Positions 20,296-29,260 are shown, counted from the stretch's first letter. The stretch: 41,136 bases of DNA from Nitrosomonas sp. (GCA_021604405.1 BQJA01000021.1:1-41136); one strand, 5' to 3'. The notes: generated by a model not told the origin, from the sequence alone. A program made the numbers and translations.

Positions 20296-22101
20296 ATGTT
20301 TATTCCACCGTCGTTTATTCATGAATTACTCAATCGGGTAGATATTGTTGATGTCATAGATCCCCTGGTGCCGCTCAAAAAAAAGGGGGCTAATTATGGT
20401 GCCTGTTGCCCGTTTCATAATGAGAAAACACCTTCGTTTACGGTAAGCCCAACCAAACAGTTTTATCATTGTTTTGGCTGTGGTGTGCATGGTAACGCCA
20501 TTAATTTTCTCATGGAGTTTAGTGGGTTGAGCTTTGTTGACGCAGTCAATGATTTGGCTGAGCAGATTGGTTTACAAGTGCCGGTTCAGCAAAAGGAAGT
20601 GGATTCCAATCGTTCTCGAGCTGATTCCCGAAATTCTTTCTCGATGAAGGAGGATGATGAACAACGCGTTGCAGCAGAGCGTCCGGAAAATTTATATGAA
20701 GTGATGAAGCTTGCCGCACAGTATTACCGGGCACAGCTCAAGAATTCTGAAAAAGCAATTGCTTATCTAAAGAAACGTGGTTTAACCGGAGAAACTGCGG
20801 CACATTTTGCGATTGGTTATGCGCCAGATGGATGGCAAAACCTGAAAAGTGTATTCAACGACTACCAATCCGGCGCGGGTGCGGATGCGCTCAAAAATGC
20901 CGGGCTGGTGATAGAAGGTAGTGCCCAAAAACGTTATGATCGTTTTCGTGACCGTATCATATTTCCTATCTTGAGCCTAAAAGGAATGATTGTTGGTTTT
21001 GGTGGACGGATATTGGGACAGGGCGATCCGAAATATTTAAATTCACCGGAAACACAACTTTTTGCCAAGGGGCATGAGCTCTATAATTTTTTTTCTGCGC
21101 GCAGAGCAATTCGTCAGACAGGACGCGCGTTAGTAGTGGAGGGTTATATGGATGTGGTGGCGCTTCATCAGCATGGCATTGAATATGTGGTGGCTGCGTT
21201 AGGTACCGCGATTACGCCTTTTCATATCCAGAAACTTCTGCGGCAAACAGATAATGTCGTTTTTTGTTTTGATGGAGATAATGCTGGTAAAAAAGCCGCC
21301 TATCGTGCAATGGAAAATAGTCTGCCATATCTGGTTGACGGTAAAAATCTTAGTTTTTTATTTTTACCTGAGGGTGAAGATCCAGATAGCTATGTTCGCC
21401 ATGTTGGCAAAGAAGCCTTTGAGGATTTCCTTGAAAATGCGCTGCCGTTATCAGTATTCTTGTTTAAGTCACTTCTTGTGCATGTGGATTTGCAAACGGA
21501 CGAAGGTCGCGCCAAATTGGTTCGGGATGCAAAGCCGTTATTAAAGCAGATCAGTGCGCCAGCGCTGGTATTAATGCTATTGAAGCGTTTGTCCGAGCTT
21601 ACGAATATCAGTCAGCGTGAGTTGGAAGAAATGCTGCAAATCAAGCGGACTGTGGCTTCCCGGGTTCGAGACAAAGCACCTCGACCACGGCTGGTTACGC
21701 CTGTTCGCTGGCTGATACAAATTTTATTGTATCAGCCGGTTTATTTTAAGAAACTTGATAGAAGCCTGCTCGCGAATTTAGGGAGCTTGCACGAAGAAGA
21801 AAGAGCACTAAAAGCATTAATTGAAATTTCTGATAAGCACCCACATATTGTGGATGAAACGTCCGGTTCTTCACTTATGGTCTATTTTCAAGATAATCCG
21901 CATCGGGGGCTGTTTGAAACCATCGAAAGTGAAACGCTTGAATGGGATAATGCTATTGATCTGGAAGCCGAATTTTCTGGTGCATTAATGAGAATTCAGG
22001 AAATGCAGCGGAAACGTCGTATGGCCGAATTGCATAGCAAGCCCCTAAATTCAATGACTATTGAAGAGAAACAGGAACTTAAAAGATTAGCAATGTCTTA
22101 A
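20296..22101 (+). CDS. dnaG: DNA primase
   Basis: Synthesises RNA primers for the replication fork with DnaB. Domain order: N-terminal CHC2 zinc finger (CCPFHNEKTPSF ... HCFGCGVHGNA, about residues 38-65), TOPRIM catalytic core (with VVEGYMDVVALHQHG near 278 and FCFDGDNAGKKAAYRA near 322, including the acidic Mg2+ ligands), and a C-terminal helicase-interaction region. The protein is 601 residues from the ATG at 20296; an in-frame TTG precedes it. The stretch of about 40 residues after the zinc finger (QKEVDSNRSRADSRNSFSMK) is a low-complexity linker, somewhat longer than in E. coli. Third gene of the operon. Confidence 0.97.
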   Translation: MFIPPSFIHELLNRVDIVDVIDPLVPLKKKGANYGACCPFHNEKTPSFTVSPTKQFYHCFGCGVHGNAINFLMEFSGLSFVDAVNDLAEQIGLQVPVQQKEVDSNRSRADSRNSFSMKEDDEQRVAAERPENLYEVMKLAAQYYRAQLKNSEKAIAYLKKRGLTGETAAHFAIGYAPDGWQNLKSVFNDYQSGAGADALKNAGLVIEGSAQKRYDRFRDRIIFPILSLKGMIVGFGGRILGQGDPKYLNSPETQLFAKGHELYNFFSARRAIRQTGRALVVEGYMDVVALHQHGIEYVVAALGTAITPFHIQKLLRQTDNVVFCFDGDNAGKKAAYRAMENSLPYLVDGKNLSFLFLPEGEDPDSYVRHVGKEAFEDFLENALPLSVFLFKSLLVHVDLQTDEGRAKLVRDAKPLLKQISAPALVLMLLKRLSELTNISQRELEEMLQIKRTVASRVRDKAPRPRLVTPVRWLIQILLYQPVYFKKLDRSLLANLGSLHEEERALKALIEISDKHPHIVDETSGSSLMVYFQDNPHRGLFETIESETLEWDNAIDLEAEFSGALMRIQEMQRKRRMAELHSKPLNSMTIEEKQELKRLAMS

Positions 22102-22190
22102 TAGATTGACGGATGTCAGTATTATTGAATTTTGGTATAATTTAGGGTTATCAGCTTTATTTTATCCATACTTTATTTGGAGCCAGGTAA

Positions 22191-24416
22191 ATGGCAAATG
22201 CAAAAATGGTAAAATCGAAAGCAGCAAAGATAGAAAGGATGGGCGAAGCAAAAAATAATCAAAAACAAGCAGCGGATGCTGAGACAAAAATGGACGGCTC
22301 GGTGGAAAAAAACAACGTAGGTAAAAAAGGTTTAACAACAAAGTCGGCGGCTAAATCATCGGTGAAGAAAACATCGATAAAAGTTTCTGCTGCAGAAGAT
22401 AATTCTGGTCGTGTTGATAAAATCGCTGAGGTGGTTGATACTGTCAATAAAATGAATCCAAATATTGGGAAAAAAATAAAAAATTCTAAAAAAAATAAAA
22501 GTGCATCAGTAAAGGAAGAAATTAAGGATATTGAAACCGCTTCTCCTGGGCTTCAGGATATTGAAGCCCGGCGTATGCGCTTAAAGAAATTAATCGTGCA
22601 GGGAAAGGAGCGTGGCTATTTAACCTATGCTGAAATAAATGATCACCTTCCTGATGACATGCTTGATGCCGAGCAAATAGAAGGCATTGTCAGCATGATT
22701 AATGATATGGGTATTTCAGTGCATGATGAAGCGCCCGATGCAGAAGCATTATTGATGTCAGACGCCGCATCGGCTGTTGCCGACGAAGACGTGGCAGAAG
22801 AAGCGGAAGCAGCGCTCTCCACAGTTGATTCAGAGTTTGGACGCACGACTGACCCGGTACGGATGTATATGCGGGAAATGGGATCAGTTGGGTTATTGAC
22901 ACGTGAAAGTGAAATTGAAATTGCCAAGCGTATCGAAGGTGGCTTGAGGCATATGATTCAAGCCATTTCCGCATGTCCGCCGATAATTTCTGCAATTTTG
23001 GATCTGGTTTCCGACGTTGAGCAGGATGAGCTGCGCATTGATGAGATGGTAGATGGCTTACTTGATTCCAATGCTCAGGACATTATTAATGATGAAGTAT
23101 TCGATGAGTCGCTGGAATCAGCGCTGGATTCTGATGACCTGGACGAAGATGACAATGACAATATAGACGGGCAGGCGGTTGCTGAAGCAAATCTGCTAAA
23201 ATTAAAGAATGATGCGCTGGAGCGTTTTGCTGTGATTCGTCAGGTGTACAATGAAATGCAAGCGATTCTTGAAAAAGAGGGATCGCACAGCAAAGAATAC
23301 CAGGCGTTGCAGGAAAGAATTTCTGCTGAGCTTATGGGAATTCGTTTTTCTGCCAAGCTGGTGGAGAAATTATGTAATACTCAGCGTAAATTAGTCAGTG
23401 ATGTGCGTAAGTATGAACGCAAAATCATGGAGCTTTGCGTTAAAAAAGCAGGAATGTCGAGAAGTCATTTTATCAAGGTATTTCCTGGTAACGAGACAAA
23501 CCCGGCGTGGGTAACACAAGAGATAGAATCGAGTAAATCGTATAGTCAGGCGCTTGGGCATTATCGGCCTGCAATTGTAGAACAGCAGGAAAATTTACTG
23601 TCTCTTAAAGAGAAAATCGGGATTCCGATCAAAGATCTGAAAGAAATTAACCGTAAAATGTCGACCGGTGAAGCGAAGGCGCGGCGTGCCAAGCGTGAAA
23701 TGACGGAGGCTAACTTACGTTTGGTGATTTCCATTGCCAAAAAATATTCCAACCGTGGGCTGCAGTTTCTTGATCTGATACAGGAAGGTAACATTGGTTT
23801 GATGAAAGCCGTGGATAAATTTGAGTATCGGAGAGGGTACAAATTTTCGACCTATGCGACCTGGTGGATTCGTCAGGCGATTACGCGTTCGATTGCAGAC
23901 CAGGCGCGTACCATTCGCATTCCAGTGCATATGATTGAGACGATTAATAAGATGAACCGGATTTCCCGTCAAATTCTGCAGGAGACCGGACAAGAGCCGG
24001 AACCTGCTGTACTGGCGGAAAAAATGGAAATGCCGGAAGAGAAGATTCGTAAAATCCTAAAAATTTCCAAAGAACCCATTTCCATGGAAACGCCCATTGG
24101 CGATGATGAAGATTCGCATCTTGGCGATTTTATTGAAGACGCTGCAACCATGGCGCCGTCTGATGCGGCTGTTTATGCGAGCCTGCGAGGCGTTACCAAG
24201 GATATACTTGATTCGCTAACACCGCGTGAAGCAAAAGTGCTGCGTATGCGTTTTGGGATTGAAATGAATACGGACCATACATTGGAAGAGGTCGGTAAAC
24301 AGTTCGATGTCACACGCGAACGCATTCGTCAAATCGAGGCCAAAGCGCTGCGTAAACTGCGCCATCCCGCCCGGTCTGAGCGTTTACGCAGTTTTCTGGA
24401 TACCGGAAACGGTTAA
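22191..24416 (+). CDS. rpoD: RNA polymerase primary sigma factor (sigma-70)
   Basis: Housekeeping sigma factor. The first 100 residues are an unusually Lys/Ser-rich, low-complexity extension; region 1.1 follows ([20 protein letters not shown]), then region 1.2 ([20 protein letters not shown]), a non-conserved acidic insert, region 2 with the -10 recognition and melting segment ([40 protein letters not shown]), region 3 and region 4 with the -35 helix-turn-helix ([20 protein letters not shown]). 741 residues, longer than the 613 of E. coli, mostly because of the N-terminal extension. The ATG at 22191 is preceded by GGAGCCAGG. A TATAAT at 22136-22141 could be an internal promoter. Confidence 0.97.
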   Translation: MANAKMVKSKAAKIERMGEAKNNQKQAADAETKMDGSVEKNNVGKKGLTTKSAAKSSVKKTSIKVSAAEDNSGRVDKIAEVVDTVNKMNPNIGKKIKNSKKNKSASVKEEIKDIETASPGLQDIEARRMRLKKLIVQGKERGYLTYAEINDHLPDDMLDAEQIEGIVSMINDMGISVHDEAPDAEALLMSDAASAVADEDVAEEAEAALSTVDSEFGRTTDPVRMYMREMGSVGLLTRESEIEIAKRIEGGLRHMIQAISACPPIISAILDLVSDVEQDELRIDEMVDGLLDSNAQDIINDEVFDESLESALDSDDLDEDDNDNIDGQAVAEANLLKLKNDALERFAVIRQVYNEMQAILEKEGSHSKEYQALQERISAELMGIRFSAKLVEKLCNTQRKLVSDVRKYERKIMELCVKKAGMSRSHFIKVFPGNETNPAWVTQEIESSKSYSQALGHYRPAIVEQQENLLSLKEKIGIPIKDLKEINRKMSTGEAKARRAKREMTEANLRLVISIAKKYSNRGLQFLDLIQEGNIGLMKAVDKFEYRRGYKFSTYATWWIRQAITRSIADQARTIRIPVHMIETINKMNRISRQILQETGQEPEPAVLAEKMEMPEEKIRKILKISKEPISMETPIGDDEDSHLGDFIEDAATMAPSDAAVYASLRGVTKDILDSLTPREAKVLRMRFGIEMNTDHTLEEVGKQFDVTRERIRQIEAKALRKLRHPARSERLRSFLDTGNG

Positions 24417-24420
24417 TAAT

Positions 24421-24426
24421 TATAAT
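24421..24426 (+). promoter_or_regulatory. Candidate -10 box of the tRNA gene
   Basis: A perfect TATAAT lies 20 bases before the tRNA, directly after the rpoD stop codon. No good -35 element is visible at the expected spacing, so the tRNA may also be read through from rpoD. Confidence 0.4.
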
Positions 24427-24446
24427 GCACTAAAAACCTTTAATCA

Positions 24447-24523
<77 letters not shown>

Positions 24524-24532
24524 AATAAACAA

Positions 24533-24563
24533 GAGGTTAGAGGTTTTCTCTAGCCTCTTTTTT
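24533..24563 (+). terminator. Terminator just inside the left end of element 1
   Basis: A 10-bp stem (GAGGTTAGAG / CTCTAGCCTC, one G-U pair) with a GTTTT loop is followed by TTTTTT. It lies ten bases after the tRNA and overlaps the end of the integrase gene. It restores termination for the tRNA after integration. The same design recurs beside the second att copy. Confidence 0.8.
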
Positions 24564-25574
24564 CTTTTGGTGTGACAATATTGTGTCATCCAAGACATTA
24601 GAAACGAGTTCGGCATGCTGCATAAGCTGAGGTTTTGACAGGTGAGCATAGCGTCTTACCATTTCCTCAGATTCCCAGCCACCAAGTTCCTGTAATACAT
24701 TCATGGGTGTTCCTTGTTGGGCTAACATACTTGCCCATGTATGGCGCAAGTCGTGCCACCGGAAATTTTCAATTCCGGCTCGTTGTAGAGCATTTCTCCA
24801 CGCGCGGGTATTTGCCCATGCAATCGGTTTTCCTCGATAAGTAAATACTCTGCTTGGATGATTGCCAACTTGTCGAGATAAAACCGCCATGGCGATAGAA
24901 TTGAGCGGAACATGAATTGCTTTCCGCGCTTTGGCTTGATCAGGGTGAATCCATGCTGCTTTTCGATTTAGATCAAGCTGGTTCCATTCCAGGTTAATTA
25001 CATTTGATTGTCTTAATCCAGTTGATAATGCAAATATCACCATTTCTTGTTGATGCATTGGCAGTTCACCAAGCAACCCTTTCACTTGTTCGGGCGTTAA
25101 CCAGCGAACACGACGTTTAGGTTCTGGAAAAAGCCTTATTTTTGGAACTTTGTCAATCCATTCCCAATCATGGCATGCTTTGCGCAATATTGTCCGTATC
25201 AACGCTAAAAATCGATTAGCAGTTGATGGACTGGTTTTTTTTGCCTTGTGCTGTGCAATATGATCAATCAATACCCGATCAACCTCATTTAACGGTTTAT
25301 TACGTAAAAATTGTTGCAACCAACGCAATTTTGACTTGTCACGTTCATGCGTTGCTTTATGTTGCGTTTCAAGTAAAAACTTATATGCAGCTTCATCCCA
25401 TGTATACTTTGGTTTCATTCCCAAACGCTGGACTCGCCATGACTCGGCTTTCAACTTGTCGTGGAGTTCCTGGGCTTGGGTTTTGTCGGTTGTGCCAGCA
25501 GAGCGTCTAATACGCTCTCCGGTTGGTGTGGTAAACGTGAACCACCACGTTTTACCGCGTTTGTAGAGTGGCAT
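24537..25574 (-). CDS. int: Tyrosine recombinase (phage-type integrase) of element 1
   Basis: Site-specific recombinase that inserts the element into the tRNA 3' end. The 345 residues begin with an N-terminal arm-binding region (MPLYKRGKTWWFTFTTPTGE), then a SAM-like core-binding domain, then the catalytic domain with Arg188 (STGLRQSN), His274 and Arg277 (WHDLRHTWAS), Trp300 (LGGW) and the nucleophile Tyr309 (VRRYAHLS). All the active-site residues I can recognise are present, so it is probably functional. It reads towards the tRNA and stops within the terminator hairpin 14 bases from att. Its first 124 nt overlap the end of the upstream HTH gene in another frame, which suggests coupled translation of integrase with the excisionase-like factor. 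Confidence 0.95.
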   Translation of the reverse strand: MPLYKRGKTWWFTFTTPTGERIRRSAGTTDKTQAQELHDKLKAESWRVQRLGMKPKYTWDEAAYKFLLETQHKATHERDKSKLRWLQQFLRNKPLNEVDRVLIDHIAQHKAKKTSPSTANRFLALIRTILRKACHDWEWIDKVPKIRLFPEPKRRVRWLTPEQVKGLLGELPMHQQEMVIFALSTGLRQSNVINLEWNQLDLNRKAAWIHPDQAKARKAIHVPLNSIAMAVLSRQVGNHPSRVFTYRGKPIAWANTRAWRNALQRAGIENFRWHDLRHTWASMLAQQGTPMNVLQELGGWESEEMVRRYAHLSKPQLMQHAELVSNVLDDTILSHQKKKEARENL

Positions 25575-25783
25575 ATTTTTACCTCCTTTTCTGCAACCAC
25601 TCGCAACGCTTGCCGGGAATCAGCATAATGCGATCTGATGTATTCGGCAAGGTCTTCGAGAATAAATACCCAACGCTTGCCAAGTTTTGCTCCCGGAATT
25701 TTTCCCGCTTTCGCGCGTCTGCGCACTTCTTCGGTGTGCATTTTAAGAAACTTGGCAGCTTCAGGAAGAGAAAGGGTTTTCAT
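25451..25783 (-). CDS. Excisionase-like helix-turn-helix protein
   Basis: A 110-residue protein whose first 55 residues form a winged/MerR-like HTH of the excisionase (AlpA/Xis, HTH_17) type: SLPEAAKFLKMHTEEVRRRA, then GKIPGAKLGKRWVF and EDLAEYIRSHY. Such proteins direct recombination or control integrase expression. The C-terminal half (to KPKPRNSTTS) is basic and unordered, and it is encoded over the first 124 nt of int in a different frame. It starts four bases inside the end of the 88-residue upstream gene, so int, this gene and its upstream neighbours form one tightly overlapping leftward operon. Confidence 0.85.
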   Translation of the reverse strand: MKTLSLPEAAKFLKMHTEEVRRRAKAGKIPGAKLGKRWVFILEDLAEYIRSHYADSRQALRVVAEKEVKICHSTNAVKRGGSRLPHQPESVLDALLAQPTKPKPRNSTTS

Positions 25784-26046
25784 AGCTCATAACGAACTGG
25801 TGATTTTGAAAGTCTTATAACGGTGCCGTTGCTGTGTGTTTTCCATAACGGTTCATTCAACATCCAGAGCAATTTTTGACGGCAATGTAAGCGGATTTCA
25901 AATGGTTGTGAGTCAATGACAGTCCAAGCGTCATAAAATAATTTTGGATCTAGAAGATGTGGAAAAACGCCTGTTACATTTGCTTTTGCAAATAAATTTC
26001 CAAGCTCACCCATTACGCAGTCCAGATCATCAACTTCAAAATTCAT
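25780..26046 (-). CDS. Hypothetical protein of 88 residues in the element 1 operon
   Basis: No family recognised. It starts MNFEVDDLDCVMGELGNLFA and ends IRLSKSPVRYEL. I choose the ATG at 26046 because AGGGG lies just upstream and because its ATG overlaps the end of the rep gene (rep stops at 26036), the usual sign of translational coupling. A longer frame begins at 26088. Its place between the initiator and the excisionase-like gene suggests a replication or copy-control accessory role, but nothing in the sequence shows this directly. Confidence 0.65.
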   Translation of the reverse strand: MNFEVDDLDCVMGELGNLFAKANVTGVFPHLLDPKLFYDAWTVIDSQPFEIRLHCRQKLLWMLNEPLWKTHSNGTVIRLSKSPVRYEL

Positions 26047-27112
26047 CGGTATCCCCTTGTGTTCGCAAAAAATGATCTGTAAATGCAAGGCGTTTTGGTG
26101 TAGCTTGTCGTTTTAGCCTGTCAACAACACGTTCAGCACTACCTTCACGCTGCAGCATTACATTGAAAAGTGCGCCATAGGCTGTTGAAGCTACCTGTAC
26201 AGAACGCTCGTAAGTTATGCGGTCTTGTTCTTTGACAGTATGGATTCTAAGAGCACGTCCGGATACCCAAGACATACATGGATAAGCGCCTGCAACATAT
26301 TCACCCGGGTGCAGCAAAACATCGTATGGAATTACGCGGTCTTTTGAATGAAATTCAACTTCCCAACGAACCCATGGACTGGAAGGATCGCCTAGTTTCT
26401 TGCCTTTTTCATAAATCCGAATAAGTTTTCCGTTTTTACGATTACCAACCTCAAACGTGCGTCCCAAATCATCTTCAGTTATCCAGTTTCCGTGCTGTTT
26501 AGGCTTGGGATTTCTTCCGCCTTGTTTGAACCCACCTTGCTTATACAGCTCAACTGCAAGGTCAACTGAACGAATACCTAGAAAATCATCAACCGCACCG
26601 TCCCAGCGTGTTATACGTGCTCGAAGCTGATCGTTCAGGTATGAAGCAAAAGATTGCCAATTAGAAATAAATGTACAACCCTCACCGGGCAGCGATAAGA
26701 AAGCGGTATTGTTTTGGCCGCCATAAGCAAATATGACGCAACCGTGATCAAATTTAAAAGAATGCTTCCAGCCGTGTATTCCGCGTTCTTGGTCGGTCAT
26801 GCCTCCAAAAACACGATTGGTTGCTTCACTGAAAGATATAAAAAAATCTTTAGGGTTATTATTTTCTGAATGAAAAGGAAGGGATACATTCAGCCAGTCT
26901 GTTAAAGCTGCCTGTGATTTATTTCTTTCTTCGACTGGACTTTCCCCCCGTATTACCGTACGGGGGGTATCGGTAGTGCAGATTTTGTTTGGTAGATGAA
27001 CACCATTCAATGATGCGCCAGTGCAATGTGCTGCGCTGGGTGCTTGCACACCCAGCCGCGCATTAGCACTAGCGCTATTTTGATTCTTTGGATATGTAAA
27101 AGGTTTTTCCAT
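26036..27112 (-). CDS. Rolling-circle replication initiation factor (RstA / filamentous-phage Rep type)
   Basis: A 358-residue protein of the replication initiation factor family (Rep_trans-like, as in CTX-phage RstA and Xanthomonas/Neisseria filamentous phages). These nick the plus-strand origin and start rolling-circle replication. Family segments: ALTDWLNVSLPF near residue 69, ITRWDGAVDDF near 168, LIRIYEKGKKLGDPSSPWVR near 231 followed by WEVEFH, and YGALFNVM towards the end. The first 65 residues are poorly conserved, and the DNA encoding them contains a strong hairpin. The ATG at 27112 is only seven bases from a consensus -10 box, so the message may be leaderless. The gene overlaps the next one at its stop. 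It marks the element as capable of autonomous replication after excision. Confidence 0.85.
   Translation of the reverse strand: MEKPFTYPKNQNSASANARLGVQAPSAAHCTGASLNGVHLPNKICTTDTPRTVIRGESPVEERNKSQAALTDWLNVSLPFHSENNNPKDFFISFSEATNRVFGGMTDQERGIHGWKHSFKFDHGCVIFAYGGQNNTAFLSLPGEGCTFISNWQSFASYLNDQLRARITRWDGAVDDFLGIRSVDLAVELYKQGGFKQGGRNPKPKQHGNWITEDDLGRTFEVGNRKNGKLIRIYEKGKKLGDPSSPWVRWEVEFHSKDRVIPYDVLLHPGEYVAGAYPCMSWVSGRALRIHTVKEQDRITYERSVQVASTAYGALFNVMLQREGSAERVVDRLKRQATPKRLAFTDHFLRTQGDTDEF
26944..26967. repeat. Hairpin inside rep, candidate nick site or origin
   Basis: A perfect 9-bp inverted repeat, CCCCCCGTA and TACGGGGGG around a TTACCG loop, within the poorly conserved N-terminal part of rep. 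Rolling-circle origins often take this form and can lie in the initiator gene, but nicking here is not proven. Confidence 0.5.
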
Positions 27113-27148
27113 ACCCCTCAATATAAGGGGTATTGGTTATCCTGTCAA
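27111..27148 (-). promoter_or_regulatory. Promoter and operator of the rep operon
   Basis: Read on the minus strand, TTGACA (27143-27148) and TATATT (27120-27125) are separated by exactly 17 bases, close to the sigma-70 consensus. The -10 box is flanked by a perfect 8-bp inverted repeat, ATACCCCT and AGGGGTAT (27111-27118 and 27126-27133), a likely operator for a repressor. The -10 lies seven bases from the rep ATG, so transcription should begin at or next to the start codon. Confidence 0.7.
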
Positions 27149-27164
27149 GGATATTTGTTACCCT

Positions 27165-27530
27165 TTAGTCGGAATCGATCTCACGACGCTTATCAATTTT
27201 TATATCACCACTGACTGCTTTCCAGAAGTTGCTGAGTTTACTGGCTATTTTATAACCAACTGATTTATGAGCTAGGGGGCCTTCAGGTGGAAACATCTCA
27301 CGAATATTGATGCCAAGAATCTTTTCATATTTTTTTATGGTGCGTTTATTGTGAATAATAACTAACACTTTCCAACCATAGATGCGTCCAATCATTAGCA
27401 TACCAATGGCAATTTCAAGTTCATCAGCTTGTCCGCGAAAATTCTCAGTAGCTCTGTCGATAATCGAAATATATTGCAGTGCTTCTTCAGGGGATAATAG
27501 TGGGATAGATTGTTTTTCTAACTCGCTCAT
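27165..27530 (-). CDS. Hypothetical protein of 121 residues upstream of rep
   Basis: Family not recognised. It starts MSELEKQSIPLLSPEEALQY with GGAG nine bases before the ATG. The middle (ELEIAIGMLMIGRIYGWKVLV) is hydrophobic enough for a buried helix or strand, followed by a basic segment (HNKRTIKKYEKILGINI) and a C-terminal KIDKRREIDSD. It is the first gene of the leftward operon; the rep promoter lies between it and rep, so the two can be expressed separately. A regulatory role, for example as the repressor of the rep operator, is possible from position, but no HTH is evident. Confidence 0.65.
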   Translation of the reverse strand: MSELEKQSIPLLSPEEALQYISIIDRATENFRGQADELEIAIGMLMIGRIYGWKVLVIIHNKRTIKKYEKILGINIREMFPPEGPLAHKSVGYKIASKLSNFWKAVSGDIKIDKRREIDSD

Positions 27531-27963
27531 GTATGGTCTCCATCTAACAATAGATCAAGAATAAGGCATCAAGGGGTAATAAACAACCTCTGTGAATCAC
27601 GTGATAGAGAAGACGGAAAAGAACGAAAAGTCAAAGGCATTTAGTAGGAAGGAGTAGGTAGGTTTAAACACGTAAGGAGAGTGGGATCGGCCAGCATGCC
27701 CATGAAGCCGGGCATGGCCTTGCGCCGGGTCGGCCGGCGCACCCGTGTGACGGTTTCTTATTAATGTTTTTCGTGTTACCCATTTGTACAGTATCGCAGA
27801 ATAACGGGTTTAATTCTTCGCTTCGCAATTCAAAACACTGCGTAGTTCAGAATCTAACCTTGTTCGTCCAAAATATTTTAGGATGAAATTTATAATATTT
27901 ATTGACTGAGAACCAAAGTGGTGTATTATTGGTGCCTAGTGCTGGGCGAAAACGGAGGAAAAA
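27531..27963. other. Hairpin-rich divergent intergenic region of element 1
   Basis: Between the leftward and rightward genes. It holds two adjacent GC-rich hairpins: CATGCCC (27695-27701) with GGGCATG (27710-27716), and GCGCCGG (27722-27728) with CCGGCGC (27734-27740). They stand out in an AT-rich element. An origin function (double- or single-strand origin of rolling-circle replication) is a reasonable inference; a terminator is less likely as no T-tract follows. Confidence 0.5.
27902..27929 (+). promoter_or_regulatory. Promoter of the rightward cargo gene
   Basis: TTGACT (27902-27907) and TATTAT (27924-27929) separated by 16 bases, 34 bases before the ATG of the 247-residue gene. It is near sigma-70 consensus. 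Confidence 0.6.
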
Positions 27964-28707
27964 ATGAATTTAAGTCAGGAATATTTTGATGAATTACAAA
28001 ATATATCTAAGGAATTTTTGGATCCGATGGTTAAAAGACTTTCAAACGATGAAATTATTCCTCATTCAGAGTGGTACGCTGGTTACACATCTACTGACCA
28101 ACTGCTGAAAAAATCTCGCCTAAATGCGGATTCACGATACTTTACTCTAAGTTTGCTGCATACACTAACAAATTTCCCTTTGGAGTTGATCCTTAATCAT
28201 CTCGAACATTGTGCAACTCGACATTACATTTATGGGGCCTTAAGTATGAGAGATGATCAGCACATAGCGCATATGGGATTATCACAAAGTACTAATAATT
28301 CACTAGATCGCACATGTTATTTTAGTAATTCGACTGATTCGGTGCTTGCCAATTTGCCGCCATGCTGCCTGGAGGCTATTTATCAAGAAGCGGAAAAAAA
28401 ATTGCCTGAAGGCCAATCTGCTGAATTGATCATCGGCTATACGTCACCACTAACTCATGTGCATTCCTTGGGCAGGGAAAAAAATCGGATTGTCTTGAGC
28501 GAAGTTCCTTTACAGCAATCCAGCTTATCAAGCAATTTCTCTGAGTTCCATCTTTATTCACCAACAGAAGCCATTGAGTTTAGTAAGAAAATACTCAAAA
28601 TGAGTGGCTATGTCTGGAACGATGGGACAGTGATTCGTCTTAATAGTTGTATAAAACTAGACTTGGTTCAGTATATCGGAGCCTATGGCCCACGCTATAT
28701 CCACTGA
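27964..28707 (+). CDS. Cargo protein of element 1, function unknown (247 residues)
   Basis: Not recognised. GGAGGAAAAA directly before the ATG is a strong ribosome-binding site and a good promoter lies upstream, so this is surely an expressed gene. The protein is soluble and begins MNLSQEYFDELQNISKEFLD. Its middle contains a His/Cys-rich segment (NHLEHCATRHYIYGALSMRD) and a second Cys pair in LPPCCLEAIYQEAEKKLPEG. There is no signal peptide or membrane helix. It is alone on its strand within the element, opposite the replication operon, where such elements often carry defence or regulatory cargo; that is inference from position only. Confidence 0.7.
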   Translation: MNLSQEYFDELQNISKEFLDPMVKRLSNDEIIPHSEWYAGYTSTDQLLKKSRLNADSRYFTLSLLHTLTNFPLELILNHLEHCATRHYIYGALSMRDDQHIAHMGLSQSTNNSLDRTCYFSNSTDSVLANLPPCCLEAIYQEAEKKLPEGQSAELIIGYTSPLTHVHSLGREKNRIVLSEVPLQQSSLSSNFSEFHLYSPTEAIEFSKKILKMSGYVWNDGTVIRLNSCIKLDLVQYIGAYGPRYIH

Positions 28708-28928
28708 TGTCGTTTTTCTCAATTTATATTCACTTATGTCGCTATACTTAATTGATTTCCAATAAGTTGTCATTAATATTTTTTAAAGGAGAGAACAATG
28801 AAACTCCAAACTTAGCTTTGTTTCAATATACAAAATAATTCTTATGCAATATTACGAATTTGCAATGAATTTAATGATGAGTGAACAATTTATGAATATA
28901 TTTAGTATGTAGCGAGAGAGAGGTGAAT

Positions 28929-29207
28929 ATGGCTAATAAAAGTATTGAGCAACCAGAGCCAAAACTTGAGGAAACACCACAGAAGAAATTTCATAGAGCG
29001 ACTGTAAGTTTTACTCAGAACGATTTAAACAGATTGGATGAGTTGAAGACAGCATTAGATGTTTCCACCAATGCTCAAACACTAAGTATGGCACTCAAAC
29101 TCGCTGCTGAAATAGTTAAGCAGCAAGAGCTAGGGGGAAAAATCATTTTCGATAATGCTGGAAAGCAGAAAGAAATGATAATTGCTGGAATAACGAAAGA
29201 TCAATAA
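28929..29207 (+). CDS. Small protein with possible ribbon-helix-helix character (92 residues)
   Basis: Begins MANKSIEQPEPKLEETPQ with a GAGAGAGGTGAAT ribosome-binding region just before the ATG at 28929; a GTG two codons upstream gives a longer form. After a Glu/Pro-rich leader the segment FHRATVSFTQNDLNRLDELK followed by a helix (NAQTLSMALKLAAEIVKQQ) resembles a ribbon-helix-helix DNA-binding fold: a beta strand followed by two helices. RHH proteins are usually plasmid regulators or antitoxins. No toxin partner is visible next to it. The assignment is by pattern only. Confidence 0.55.
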   Translation: MANKSIEQPEPKLEETPQKKFHRATVSFTQNDLNRLDELKTALDVSTNAQTLSMALKLAAEIVKQQELGGKIIFDNAGKQKEMIIAGITKDQ

Positions 29208-29260
29208 CCTGATATCCTTTAGGTTGTATTTTGCAATTTATTAATTGCTATATTTGGATT

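Noticed and set aside
28788-28818. Strong ribosome-binding site followed by a five-codon frame (MKLQT, stop)
   Set aside because: It could be a leader peptide or a dead gene start; nothing downstream supports either.
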